DNA of 42,595 nt from CAZGXM01 sp964529795 (GTDB taxonomy: Bacteria; Bacillota; JADQBR01): contig CAZGXM010000012.1 in assembly GCA_964529795.1 (NCBI GenBank), positions 1-42,595 on the forward strand. The letters are read 5' to 3'. Position 1 is the first letter of the stretch. The number at the start of each line of letters is the position of its first letter. Shown here in pieces: positions 7,525 to 14,104 of the stretch. A model generated the notes under the pieces. The model worked only from the letters and a program-made list of their open reading frames with translations. It made no database searches and was not told the DNA's origin. The position numbers were made by a program, and so were the translations under genes.

Positions 7525-7607
7525 GGGGACGGTCCTTTACTTGCATTGGGTGGTAAGATATTTTTTTGCTGACCATCACCGGCCAATTCAAGTCAAGAAC
7601 CGTCCCC
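7525..7607. repeat. REPIN-like element: two inverted REP units, subfamily B
   Basis: Arms of 25 bases at 7525-7549 and 7583-7607 are inverted copies matching at 22 of 25 positions, each with the GGGGACGG/CCGTCCCC core, around a 33-base loop. Paired inverted REPs are the typical mobile unit moved by RAYT transposases. It lies 35 bp upstream of the LCP start and 26 bp from an assembly gap. A near-identical single arm occurs at 38831-38851. Confidence 0.75.
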
Positions 7608-7633
7608 TAATTGTTTGACGTGGAAAGGCCTCC

Positions 7634-7733
7634 NNNNNNNNNNNNNNNNNNNNNNNNNNNNNNNNNNNNNNNNNNNNNNNNNNNNNNNNNNNNNNNNNNN
7701 NNNNNNNNNNNNNNNNNNNNNNNNNNNNNNNNN
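7634..7733. other. Assembly gap (100 N)
   Basis: A scaffold placeholder between the REPIN-like element and the small plus-strand gene. Unlike the first gap, its flanks do not match. In the 556-bp stretch 7490-8045 I see the REPIN, this gap and an AT-rich run, but no gene. Confidence 0.95.
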
Positions 7734-8045
7734 AAAATGATGATATTATGAATAATTTTATTTTTTTGAAGAAAGACTATTTTCAAACGCCGGACTTTGT
7801 GCTAAGATAATGATGTAAACAGGGAGTTTTTATTTTCGGTCTGTTTGTGCTATGTTTCACTAACCGCCTTGGTTCGACAAAGGCTTTTATTTTAAACCAG
7901 GATTGCTCCTTATTTCACATTTTGGAATGGAGAAAAAACTGGAGATTGGGCGGGCTGGACCGGCCAGTCCGGTCAGGCCACCAGATGGATAGAATGGACA
8001 GAATTGCGGCAAAATTAAAATATTTCTGGAAAGGGGGGCTGAAGC

Positions 8046-8201
8046 GTGAAAAATATCAATATGTTATTGGAGCAGGAACGTAATGCCTTACTTAATGAAT
8101 GGTTAAATGCCAAGGAAAGTGAAAAGGTTGAACTGCTGGTAAAAATCATGGACATTGACGAACAACTGGAAATGGACAAAAAGAAAAATGCAAGCAACTA
8201 A
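8046..8201 (+). CDS. Small hypothetical charged helical protein
   Basis: A GTG-started ORF of 51 codons, preceded 7-8 bases upstream by a strong AAAGGGGGGC ribosome site and followed 9 bases after the stop by a rho-independent terminator in the same direction. It reads MKNINMLLEQERNALLNEWL, then NAKESEKVELLVKIMDIDEQ, and ends with a lysine-rich tail, suggesting two amphipathic helices. Its size resembles Spo0E-type phosphatases, but the SQxLD-type motif is absent, so I assign no family. It is the only gene on the plus strand I can support and converges on the degenerate LCP-like gene. A -10-like AAGATAAT occurs near 7803 but the promoter is uncertain. Confidence 0.65.
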   Translation: MKNINMLLEQERNALLNEWLNAKESEKVELLVKIMDIDEQLEMDKKKNASN

Positions 8202-8210
8202 CGTTTAAAT

Positions 8211-8244
8211 GCGTGGGTTTTACCGCCCACGCCTTATTTTTTTT
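8211..8244 (+). terminator. Rho-independent terminator after the small plus-strand ORF
   Basis: Stem GCGTGGG/CCCACGC (8211-8232) with an 8-base loop is followed by CTTATTTTTTTT. It ends the plus-strand ORF and lies between two convergent genes, so it may also work weakly on the minus strand. Confidence 0.88.
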
Positions 8245-8248
8245 CTGC

Positions 8249-9220
8249 TCAGATGGTAATCTGGTAGACAATGTTTTTCAGGATGCTGTCCGGTACCACC
8301 AGCACCTTTTTGCCGTTCAGCAGCTTGGTATCGCCTCCGGCAATAACCTTGTTGATCTTATGGGTATTTATTCTCCGCGCTATCTGAAAATGCAGTATTA
8401 AATTCTCCAAGGTCAGCTGGAAATCAGTATCCATGTATTTCTTGAACGCCAGCACCAGTTGGGGCAAACGGACAAAATATACCGAAGGTCTGGTAAGCTG
8501 GCGCAGCAGTTCACCTATTATTTCCTCATCATGTGGCGTCACTTCCATGGCGAAAAGGTTGGTGATTTCCACCTGCCTGCCGTCCACCACAATGGGTGCC
8601 AGGAAAGTTTCCACTTCTGAAAGTACCCGCTTGTCCATGCGTACATAGTAGGCGATGTCTATTTCCAGTTCCTCTTCCAGCAGGCGTTCGATTTTTTTAA
8701 CTCCTTCCCCGGCATATATTTCCGCCAGGGTTTTACCCCCAAAGCAGGTGTGGACAGGAAAAAACACCGCACCGGAGTTAAAATTGTTACTGCTGTTGAT
8801 GCTGTAAAGGGCAACCATTTTCAGTTGCTGCCGGTCCACCCCCACAAACAGTACGTTTAGGTTATCGGTTTGCCGGTTAAGTCGGCGGTGGGGGATAAAT
8901 TCCCGGGGCGGCATCACGGCCAGTTTGCTGTCCACCGGTTTGGGCCGGGAGACGGCAGCAGGTCTCCGGGAGTTATTATTTGCTTCCTCCGTTTCACGGG
9001 TTTCGACATCTGCACGGAAAGGCGTCCGGCCGGGCGCCGGAGAAACAGCGGCCGTCTCCCCGGTGGGGACGGAAGGCAGGATTTTTACCGTTTCCACCCT
9101 GATGCTACCCGCTGAGGGCACCCGGGGCGTCTGCCACGTGATATCCGTAAAAACTGCCAAAAGCCCGCCCACGACAAAACCCCAGATAAGGGCGCGCAGT
9201 ATGCCGCTCCTGATAAACAT
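8249..9220 (-). CDS. Degenerate LCP-like membrane protein, probably non-catalytic
   Basis: The 323-residue protein has one N-terminal membrane helix (about residues 6-26), a Pro/Thr-rich stretch to about residue 110, then an LCP-like domain starting LNVLFVGVDRQQLKMV. The catalytic residues of LCP ligases are missing: the RSDTIM aspartate is replaced in LKMVALYSI, the PRDT motif becomes FPVHTCFG, and the downstream Arg-rich FR-x-GDIGR segment is absent. Fold markers such as EEELEIDIAYYVRMDKR align with the LLGIKIDRYVEVDF region of active paralogues. The ATG at 9220 is preferred because AGGAG lies 7 bases upstream; an adjacent ATG at 9223 is also possible. It lies between mbl and the true LCP genes. 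I infer a pseudoenzyme or scaffold. Confidence 0.6.
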   Translation of the reverse strand: MFIRSGILRALIWGFVVGGLLAVFTDITWQTPRVPSAGSIRVETVKILPSVPTGETAAVSPAPGRTPFRADVETRETEEANNNSRRPAAVSRPKPVDSKLAVMPPREFIPHRRLNRQTDNLNVLFVGVDRQQLKMVALYSINSSNNFNSGAVFFPVHTCFGGKTLAEIYAGEGVKKIERLLEEELEIDIAYYVRMDKRVLSEVETFLAPIVVDGRQVEITNLFAMEVTPHDEEIIGELLRQLTRPSVYFVRLPQLVLAFKKYMDTDFQLTLENLILHFQIARRINTHKINKVIAGGDTKLLNGKKVLVVPDSILKNIVYQITI

Positions 9221-9278
9221 CATCCCACTCCTTTGCATCTCAATAAAATAGTATTTACAGGTCAGGAGCGGGATATGT

Positions 9279-9304
9279 AAAAAAAACAGGGGTAAATCCC
9301 TGTT
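9279..9304 (-). terminator. Terminator after mbl
   Basis: On the minus strand AACAGGG and CCCTGTT pair around a 6-base loop and run straight into eight Ts. It overlaps the last bases after the mbl stop codon and should separate the sporulation/mbl block from the envelope genes. Confidence 0.88.
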
Positions 9305-10333
9305 TTAAATCACTCGTTTGGAGAGAATGCCGTTTTCCTTCAAGACGTTAAGCATGGTCAATGCCCTACCTGTCCCCAGCGCCACGCAGGAAATGGCGTC
9401 CTCTGCAATATGTATCGGCAGTCCCGTCTCTTCTCTGATCAAGGTGTCCAGACCGTTCAAGAGCGCCCCGCCGCCGGTCATGACGATACCCTTGTTGATG
9501 ATGTCCGCAGCCAGTTCCGGCGGGGTCTTTTCCAGTACTTCCTTGACGGCGCCCACCACCTGTTCCACCGGTTCCGCCAGTGCTTCGTAAGCTTCATCGG
9601 CGGTGACGGTAATGGTTTTCGGCAAACCGCTGACCAGGTCCCGGCCGCGGATTTCTATACTGGTATTATCCATCTTCCCCCGGGGATACGCGGTCCCCAC
9701 TTTCATCTTCAGTTCCTCCGCGGTACGCTCGCCGATCATCAAGTTGTACTCCCGGCGGATATAGCGGACAATGGCGTCGTCAAACTTGTCGCCGCCCACC
9801 CGGAGAGACTTGCTGCAGACTATCCCGCCCAGGGAAAGTACGGCAATATCCGCGGTGCCGCCGCCGATATCCACCACCATACTGCCGCTGGCTTCGGAAA
9901 TATCCAGGCCGGCACCCAGCGCCGCCGCCAGCGGTTCCTCAATCAGGTAGGCCTGCCTTGCCCCGGCCTGCATGGCGGCTTGTCTCACCGCTCTTTCTTC
10001 CACCCCGGTGACCCCCGAGGGGATACACACCATCACCCTGGGTTTAAATAGGAATTTCTTTCCGCAGGCCTTGTTGATAAAATAACGTAACATCCTTTCG
10101 GTGGTGTCGTAGTCGGCAATGACTCCTTCCCGCAGCGGCCTGATGGCGACAATATTGCCCGGCGTACGCCCCAGCATTTTCCGCGCCTCTTCCCCCACTG
10201 CAAAAATCTCGCCGCTGTCCCGGTCAATGGCTACCACTGAAGGCTCGTTGAGAACTATTCCCTTACCCTTAACATAAACGAGCACACTGGCCGTGCCCAA
10301 ATCCACACCAATATCCATTCCCCAGCCAAACAT
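9305..10333 (-). CDS. mbl: MreB-family actin homologue Mbl
   Basis: This 342-residue MreB-type ATPase polymerises on the inner membrane and guides lateral wall synthesis. Phosphate-1 motif GVDLGTASVLVYVKGKGI, phosphate-2 MVVDIGGGTADIAVLS and the adenosine motif VMTGGGALLNGLD are all present. The N-terminal MFGWGMDIGVDLGTA resembles Bacillus Mbl. Position directly after spoIIID is the conserved Firmicute arrangement, which favours Mbl over MreB (normally with mreC/mreD). The start has GAGAGGAG 8-9 bases upstream. In this species it may also be the elongation MreB if no other copy exists, which cannot be judged here. Confidence 0.93.
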   Translation of the reverse strand: MFGWGMDIGVDLGTASVLVYVKGKGIVLNEPSVVAIDRDSGEIFAVGEEARKMLGRTPGNIVAIRPLREGVIADYDTTERMLRYFINKACGKKFLFKPRVMVCIPSGVTGVEERAVRQAAMQAGARQAYLIEEPLAAALGAGLDISEASGSMVVDIGGGTADIAVLSLGGIVCSKSLRVGGDKFDDAIVRYIRREYNLMIGERTAEELKMKVGTAYPRGKMDNTSIEIRGRDLVSGLPKTITVTADEAYEALAEPVEQVVGAVKEVLEKTPPELAADIINKGIVMTGGGALLNGLDTLIREETGLPIHIAEDAISCVALGTGRALTMLNVLKENGILSKRVI

Positions 10334-10445
10334 TCTCTAACTCCTCTCGTGTATTGCTTGTCCACTCTCCTGGAAAAAGAATAAAAACCAAAAAACGGCA
10401 ATTTTTACTTCATTGACTTATTCTGCATATACTAACAAAATCCTC

Positions 10446-10703
10446 TTATGAAACCTTGGTTTCTTTATATTTTTTACGAGTGGCCTCGCCGCCGCGCAAA
10501 TGCCTTTCTGCTTTATTTATCTCCAAAACTTTGCGAACCTTCTCAGCCATCTTTTTGTCTATGGTGGGCAGGCGTTCGCTGACGTCCTTATGGACGGTGC
10601 TCTTGCTGACACCAAATATCCTGGCAGCCTGCCGGACTGTCGCCGAAGATTCTATTATATAACTACCGATCTCCAGAACCCGCTTGCGGATATACTCTTG
10701 CAT
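10446..10703 (-). CDS. spoIIID: Sporulation transcriptional regulator SpoIIID
   Basis: This protein of 85 residues begins MQEYIRKRVLEIGSYIIESS and contains the helix-turn-helix ATVRQAARIFGVSKSTVHKD followed by VSERLPTIDK and a basic C-terminal tail, as in SpoIIID. SpoIIID is a mother-cell DNA-binding protein that represses and activates sigma-E and sigma-K genes. The start at 10703 has AAGGAGG 8 bases upstream; a 31-codon open extension upstream has no ribosome site and is not homologous. It sits between spoIIQ and mbl as in Bacillus and other endospore formers. Confidence 0.95.
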   Translation of the reverse strand: MQEYIRKRVLEIGSYIIESSATVRQAARIFGVSKSTVHKDVSERLPTIDKKMAEKVRKVLEINKAERHLRGGEATRKKYKETKVS

Positions 10704-10837
10704 GCTGAGGCCTCCTTCCGATTTTTCTGTAAATATATATGTGGAGGCCAGAAAATTAGACCAGGAAAATGGCGGAAACGCAAGCGAGACAACCATTTCC
10801 CGGTCCTTGTAACTCTTCCGGCGCCTGCATGCAATCT

Positions 10838-11578
10838 TTATTCGGCCAGCGGCAGGTATGCTCGCGGGTCCACCGGGTTTTTATCCAGCAACAGTTCCAG
10901 GTGCAGGTGCGTGCCCCGGTGGGCTTCCGCACTGCCCGGGTCGCCGATTACACCCAGTTTTTCCCCCTGTTTCACCTGCTCTCCTTTTTTCACACTGACC
11001 TTTGCCAGATTGGCATAGCGGGTCTGCCATCCGGAACCGTGGTCCAGTGTGACACGGTAGCCGTAAAGCTGGTTGTATTCCACTGTCGACACCTTCCCGG
11101 CTAACACCGCAGCCACCGGCATGTCCCGCTGGACGGATAGATCCACGCCGTCATGAAAACGAAAGTCATTGAATACTTGGGAGTAGTTGAAACCGTAACC
11201 GGCAATCACCTGCCCGCTCACCGGCAGTATCATTTCCGCCAGTGGCGGTTCCGCCGATTTTTCTCCTTTGGCAGGCACGGGCGCTTCAATTTCCTCTTTC
11301 TCTTCCCCTGCCGGTTCCTCCATTACCGCCACCGGCCACCGGGTAGTGTCCTGCGGGGCAACTTCCGGCGGTAGTGTGTAAGCATCGCCCTGTATTACCT
11401 GGTTTTGGGTACTATCCCCGAATGGAGTAAAGACCAGAAAATATGCCGGCACCAGCACCGCGCCGAGGGCCAGCAGGGAAAGCAGTACCCGGCGGCGGCC
11501 AATACTGCCCAACGCTGACACACGTTGGCTTAGTTTTTTCCCCTGTAAATTGAAATAGGCCAAGGTTTCCTTGAACAT
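10838..11578 (-). CDS. spoIIQ: SpoIIQ-like M23 endopeptidase
   Basis: This protein of 246 residues has one membrane helix (about residues 29-51), an acidic/proline linker (PAGEEKEEIEAPVPAKGEK) and a C-terminal LytM/M23 domain. The zinc ligands appear intact: FRFHDGVDL gives His and Asp, and GTHLHLELLL gives the second histidine motif. Bacillus SpoIIQ lost one ligand, whereas clostridial SpoIIQ usually keeps it, as here. SpoIIQ is made in the forespore and pairs with mother-cell SpoIIIAH across the septum. A consensus sigma-F/G promoter lies 17 bp upstream of the start codon, and GAGGTGAT is the ribosome site. Position between spoIID and spoIIID supports the name. Confidence 0.9.
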   Translation of the reverse strand: MFKETLAYFNLQGKKLSQRVSALGSIGRRRVLLSLLALGAVLVPAYFLVFTPFGDSTQNQVIQGDAYTLPPEVAPQDTTRWPVAVMEEPAGEEKEEIEAPVPAKGEKSAEPPLAEMILPVSGQVIAGYGFNYSQVFNDFRFHDGVDLSVQRDMPVAAVLAGKVSTVEYNQLYGYRVTLDHGSGWQTRYANLAKVSVKKGEQVKQGEKLGVIGDPGSAEAHRGTHLHLELLLDKNPVDPRAYLPLAE

Positions 11579-11626
11579 AATATCACCTCGGCCATATTAT
11601 TGCCCAATATTTTCCTTTTTAAACCT
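11574..11626. repeat. 53-bp duplicated segment, copy 1 (spoIIQ side)
   Basis: Bases 11574-11626 are identical to 13496-13548. The segment includes the spoIIQ start codon, ribosome site and forespore promoter. Similarity extends with a few mismatches into spoIIQ (to about 11559) and, more diverged, into the cytochrome tail on the other side. Confidence 0.95.
11595..11624 (-). promoter_or_regulatory. Consensus sigma-F/sigma-G promoter of spoIIQ
   Basis: On the minus strand GTTTA (11620-11624) is followed by 15 bp and GGCAATAATA (11595-11604). This matches the known Bacillus forespore consensus GYWTA-N15-GGNNANANTW at every defined position. Transcription would start close to the GAGGTGAT ribosome site, giving a very short leader. 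Confidence 0.75.
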
Positions 11627-11630
11627 CAAC

Positions 11631-11822
11631 TTACCCGTGACATTTCCGGCAGCGGCTGCTGTCCATACGCACCTTACGCTCCTCAAAAAAAGGTTCCATC
11701 TGCCGGGTTTTATAGCGCGTGCGAATTCTGAAAAGCAACGTTCCATCAATCTCTGATACTCGACTAATCCTTTGTTTTGGGTTTTATTTACAACAGCCTC
11801 ATCTTTATTTTGAGTTTTTACT
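11631..11822 (-). pseudogene. Chimeric remnant: DNA-methylase fragment joined to a cytochrome c tail
   Basis: Two different minus-strand frames are meaningful. From 11822 to about 11696 one frame reads EAVVNKTQNKGLVEYQ then RLMERCFSEFARAIKPGRW, which resembles the region before the catalytic motif of adenine-specific DNA methylases; it has no start and then degenerates. From about 11684 to the stop at 11631 another frame reads EERKVRMDSSRCRKCHG, matching the C-terminus EERKVLTDRQRCQKCHRRQ of the intact cytochrome at 13547. Both pieces are broken. They mark the joint of an inserted segment. Confidence 0.6.
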
Positions 11823-13169
11823 TTAATCCAACTCTCCCAATGCCCTCCCGATCAGTTTATCTGCATAATCGGCCAGGAACAGCGGGATATTCAACAGATC
11901 ATCGTCCAGCCGCAGATTGTTCAGTGAAAAACGGACACGGAATTTCACCTTGTCGCCGTATTTTTCTTTAAACTTCTTCAGGCTTCTACTTTCCACATTG
12001 GTTTCCGATTTAACCTCAACGGGCAAAATGTCGTTTTCCCTCTGGATCAGAAAATCCACTTCATACCTTGGATTATTCATCGTCCAATACCGGGGTACGG
12101 CCTCAAACTGGTTTCTCAGAGCCTGCAAGACATAGTTCTCGCTGAGTGCTCCCTTAAACTCCACAAACAGGCGGTTGCCTTCGCTGAAAGCGGAAGGCGC
12201 CAAAAGCGACAAACGTCGCAGCAGCCCCACGTCGACCAGATAAAGCTTGAAGGCAGACAAATCGTCATAGGCAGAAATGGGCAGCCCCGGCGCACTGCTG
12301 CGATATATCTTATAAGTCAGGTTGGCATCGCAAAGCCACTGCAAAGCGTCCTCATATTCTCTGGCCCGGGCCCCTTCCTTAACGACCTTATAAATAAATT
12401 TCTTGTTCTCCCTGGCCAGCTGCGAAGGTATTGACTTCCAGATGAGCGATATCTTAGGAAAGTCTTTGGGGTCAGGATGCTTGGCAAAGTCCCGTTCGTA
12501 TGCCCCCAGAATATTGGACAGCACCTGCTGCACCAGTTCCACATCCCGTTCTTCTGTCCAGGAGCGGACGGATTCCGGCATCCCGCCGGTCACAAAATAC
12601 ATCTTCAGCTTTTCATACAATGGATTGAAAAAAGCATCCGGAATTGGCTCAATTCGGTCTAAGCTGTCAAGGTAAGAGGCAAAATTGCCGTCGCCGTTGG
12701 CCATTAAAAATTCAGTAAAGGTCATCGGCCCAATTTCTAAAAAATCCACTTTGCCGACAGGAAAAGAGGCAGGCTTGGACAGTGCAATACCCAAAAGGGA
12801 CCCTGCGCAGGCTACATGATAGTGAGGCGTGTTTTCGCAGAAATATTTAAGCGTATTTAAAGCATTGGGACATTCCTGGATCTCGTCGAAGACTATGAGT
12901 GTGGCCTCCGGCTTATTCGGCTTGATGGTTTGGCCGCTGGCCATCATCAGGTTTTGCAGGATGCGCTCCACATCCTTTGTGTTTTCAAAAAACTGCTTGT
13001 ATTCCGGATGCTCGTCAAAGTTGAAATAGGCGATATTTTCATAATAACGCCTGGCAAATTCTTTCAGTAGCCATGTCTTGCCCACCTGCCGCACGCCTTT
13101 CAATATGAGCGGTTTCCGGTGCCTGGAATTTTTCCACTGCAGCAAATCCTGCATAATCAGCCTTTCCAA
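11823..13169 (-). CDS. AAA ATPase with DUF4143 domain
   Basis: The 448-residue protein has an N-terminal AAA_14 domain with Walker A GVRQVGKTW (residues 25-33), Walker B TLIVFDEIQEC (about residue 110) and sensor CAGSLLGIAL. A C-terminal DUF4143 domain carries a PD-(D/E)xK-nuclease-like pattern YEVDFLIQRENDILPVEVKSE. These proteins are widespread, often in strain-variable copies, and their role is unknown. The annotated start is TTG at 13169 after GGCGGTGAT; an ATG five codons later with GGAAAGG upstream is an alternative. It has its own AT-rich upstream region and a good vegetative promoter. It interrupts the spoIID-cytochrome-spoIIQ order and is flanked by duplicated DNA, so it was acquired by insertion. 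Confidence 0.88.
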   Translation of the reverse strand: MERLIMQDLLQWKNSRHRKPLILKGVRQVGKTWLLKEFARRYYENIAYFNFDEHPEYKQFFENTKDVERILQNLMMASGQTIKPNKPEATLIVFDEIQECPNALNTLKYFCENTPHYHVACAGSLLGIALSKPASFPVGKVDFLEIGPMTFTEFLMANGDGNFASYLDSLDRIEPIPDAFFNPLYEKLKMYFVTGGMPESVRSWTEERDVELVQQVLSNILGAYERDFAKHPDPKDFPKISLIWKSIPSQLARENKKFIYKVVKEGARAREYEDALQWLCDANLTYKIYRSSAPGLPISAYDDLSAFKLYLVDVGLLRRLSLLAPSAFSEGNRLFVEFKGALSENYVLQALRNQFEAVPRYWTMNNPRYEVDFLIQRENDILPVEVKSETNVESRSLKKFKEKYGDKVKFRVRFSLNNLRLDDDLLNIPLFLADYADKLIGRALGELD

Positions 13170-13237
13170 AATATCACCGCCAAAATATCACATTTTTATA
13201 CATATTTTGCGTCATTAAATCACACTTTTATATACTA

Positions 13238-13266
13238 TTATTACCACATGCTCAGTTTTAAGTCAA
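13238..13266 (-). promoter_or_regulatory. Housekeeping promoter of the DUF4143 ATPase
   Basis: TTGACT (13261-13266) is followed by a 17-bp spacer and TAATAA (13238-13243) on the minus strand, about 70 bp before the start codon, in a very AT-rich stretch. Confidence 0.6.
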
Positions 13267-13362
13267 TAGATCACATAATTTTTGAATGTTTTGTTTGACC
13301 AATCACATTTTTGTGTATAATCTAGAGATTAATTACAAAACCAGCGTTATTAGAAACATATT

Positions 13363-13396
13363 AAAACCTGCCTCGTATAAAACAAAGGCAGGTTTT
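13363..13396. terminator. Possible bidirectional terminator upstream of the ATPase
   Basis: A perfect 10-bp inverted repeat AAAACCTGCC/GGCAGGTTTT with a 14-base loop is followed by short T-rich tails on both strands. It could stop read-through from the duplicated forespore promoter at 13517-13546 into the ATPase. The 283-bp stretch 13170-13452 otherwise holds only the promoter and AT-rich DNA. Confidence 0.5.
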
Positions 13397-13452
13397 ATTT
13401 ATCAGCAGATTCTCTTAGCAATGCATATCATTTCATCTCTCAGGCGGCATAT

Positions 13453-13500
13453 TCAAAACACCCAGTGCAGCCGACACCAGGCCAAGGTTTTTCTAAACAT
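13453..13500 (-). pseudogene. Truncated copy of the spoIIQ start
   Basis: Behind the second copy of the forespore promoter and ribosome site the frame reads MFRKTLAWCRLHWVF and stops. Its first seven codons match the true spoIIQ start (MFKETLA), after which similarity is lost. It is the severed 5' end of a second spoIIQ copy. Confidence 0.65.
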
Positions 13501-13548
13501 AATATCACCTCGGCCATATTATTGCCCAATATTTTCCTTTTTAAACCT
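13496..13548. repeat. 53-bp duplicated segment, copy 2 (cytochrome side)
   Basis: Identical over 53 bases to 11574-11626, including the sigma-F/G promoter (-10 at 13517-13526, -35 at 13542-13546). It begins at the stop codon of the intact cytochrome gene and now faces the inserted DUF4143 ATPase. Confidence 0.95.
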
Positions 13549-14044
13549 ACTGCCGGCGGTGACATTTTTGGCACCGCTGCCGGTCCGTCAGCACCTTCCG
13601 CTCTTCATAGGTGCCGTGAGCGGTGCGGCTGTGGCAGTCAATACAGGTAAAGCTGGCGTCAAGATGCAGCTGGTGGTCCATCCTTTTATTAAAAGGCCGG
13701 ATATCTTCAATCTTGTGGCATTTGCGGCAGCGTTCCGGCGACACCCGGGCGTGAATCAACGCCGGGTCCACGGGTTTTTTCAGCACCGCAAGCACGAGAT
13801 GCCTGGCCACTTCCCCGACGCCCGACGCTTTTGCTTTCAACAGGCCTCCCCAGGTGGGCCGGGCATGACAGGTCATACACTCAATGCCCTCGTGGGCGGA
13901 CTTGGCCCACTTTTCCACCGGTACTTTCATTTCGTGGCAGCCCTTGCAAGTTTCCCCGTTGTTCGAGTAAGAGGCGCCGGCAAAGATAAATATGATCAGG
14001 CCCACAGCGGCAGCCAGGATGATATATCCGAAAACTTTTTTCAT
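13547..14044 (-). CDS. Membrane-anchored pentaheme cytochrome c (NapC/NrfH-like)
   Basis: This protein of 165 residues has an N-terminal membrane helix (KKVFGYIILAAAVGLIIFIF) and five CxxCH heme motifs: CKGCH, CMTCH, CRKCH, CIDCH and CQKCH. The spacing resembles NapC/NirT/NrfH-type quinol-oxidising cytochromes, which have four hemes; the fifth motif is at the very C-terminus. It probably passes electrons from the quinone pool to a partner on the outer face. The ATG at 14044 is chosen for its 7-base spacing from GGTGGGGG; an ATG two codons upstream is too close. It stands between spoIID and spoIIQ, where no cytochrome is expected, and no reductase partner is encoded nearby. Its 3' end is duplicated at 11631. 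Confidence 0.85.
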   Translation of the reverse strand: MKKVFGYIILAAAVGLIIFIFAGASYSNNGETCKGCHEMKVPVEKWAKSAHEGIECMTCHARPTWGGLLKAKASGVGEVARHLVLAVLKKPVDPALIHARVSPERCRKCHKIEDIRPFNKRMDHQLHLDASFTCIDCHSRTAHGTYEERKVLTDRQRCQKCHRRQ

Positions 14045-14104
14045 TATCATTCCCCCACCTGGTCACTGGGAAAAAGTTCTACAACAATTGCCAACTTCCT
14101 GCCA

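Noticed and set aside
8046..8201. Spo0E-like aspartyl-phosphate phosphatase
   Set aside because: The size fits but the SQxLD-type motif is absent.
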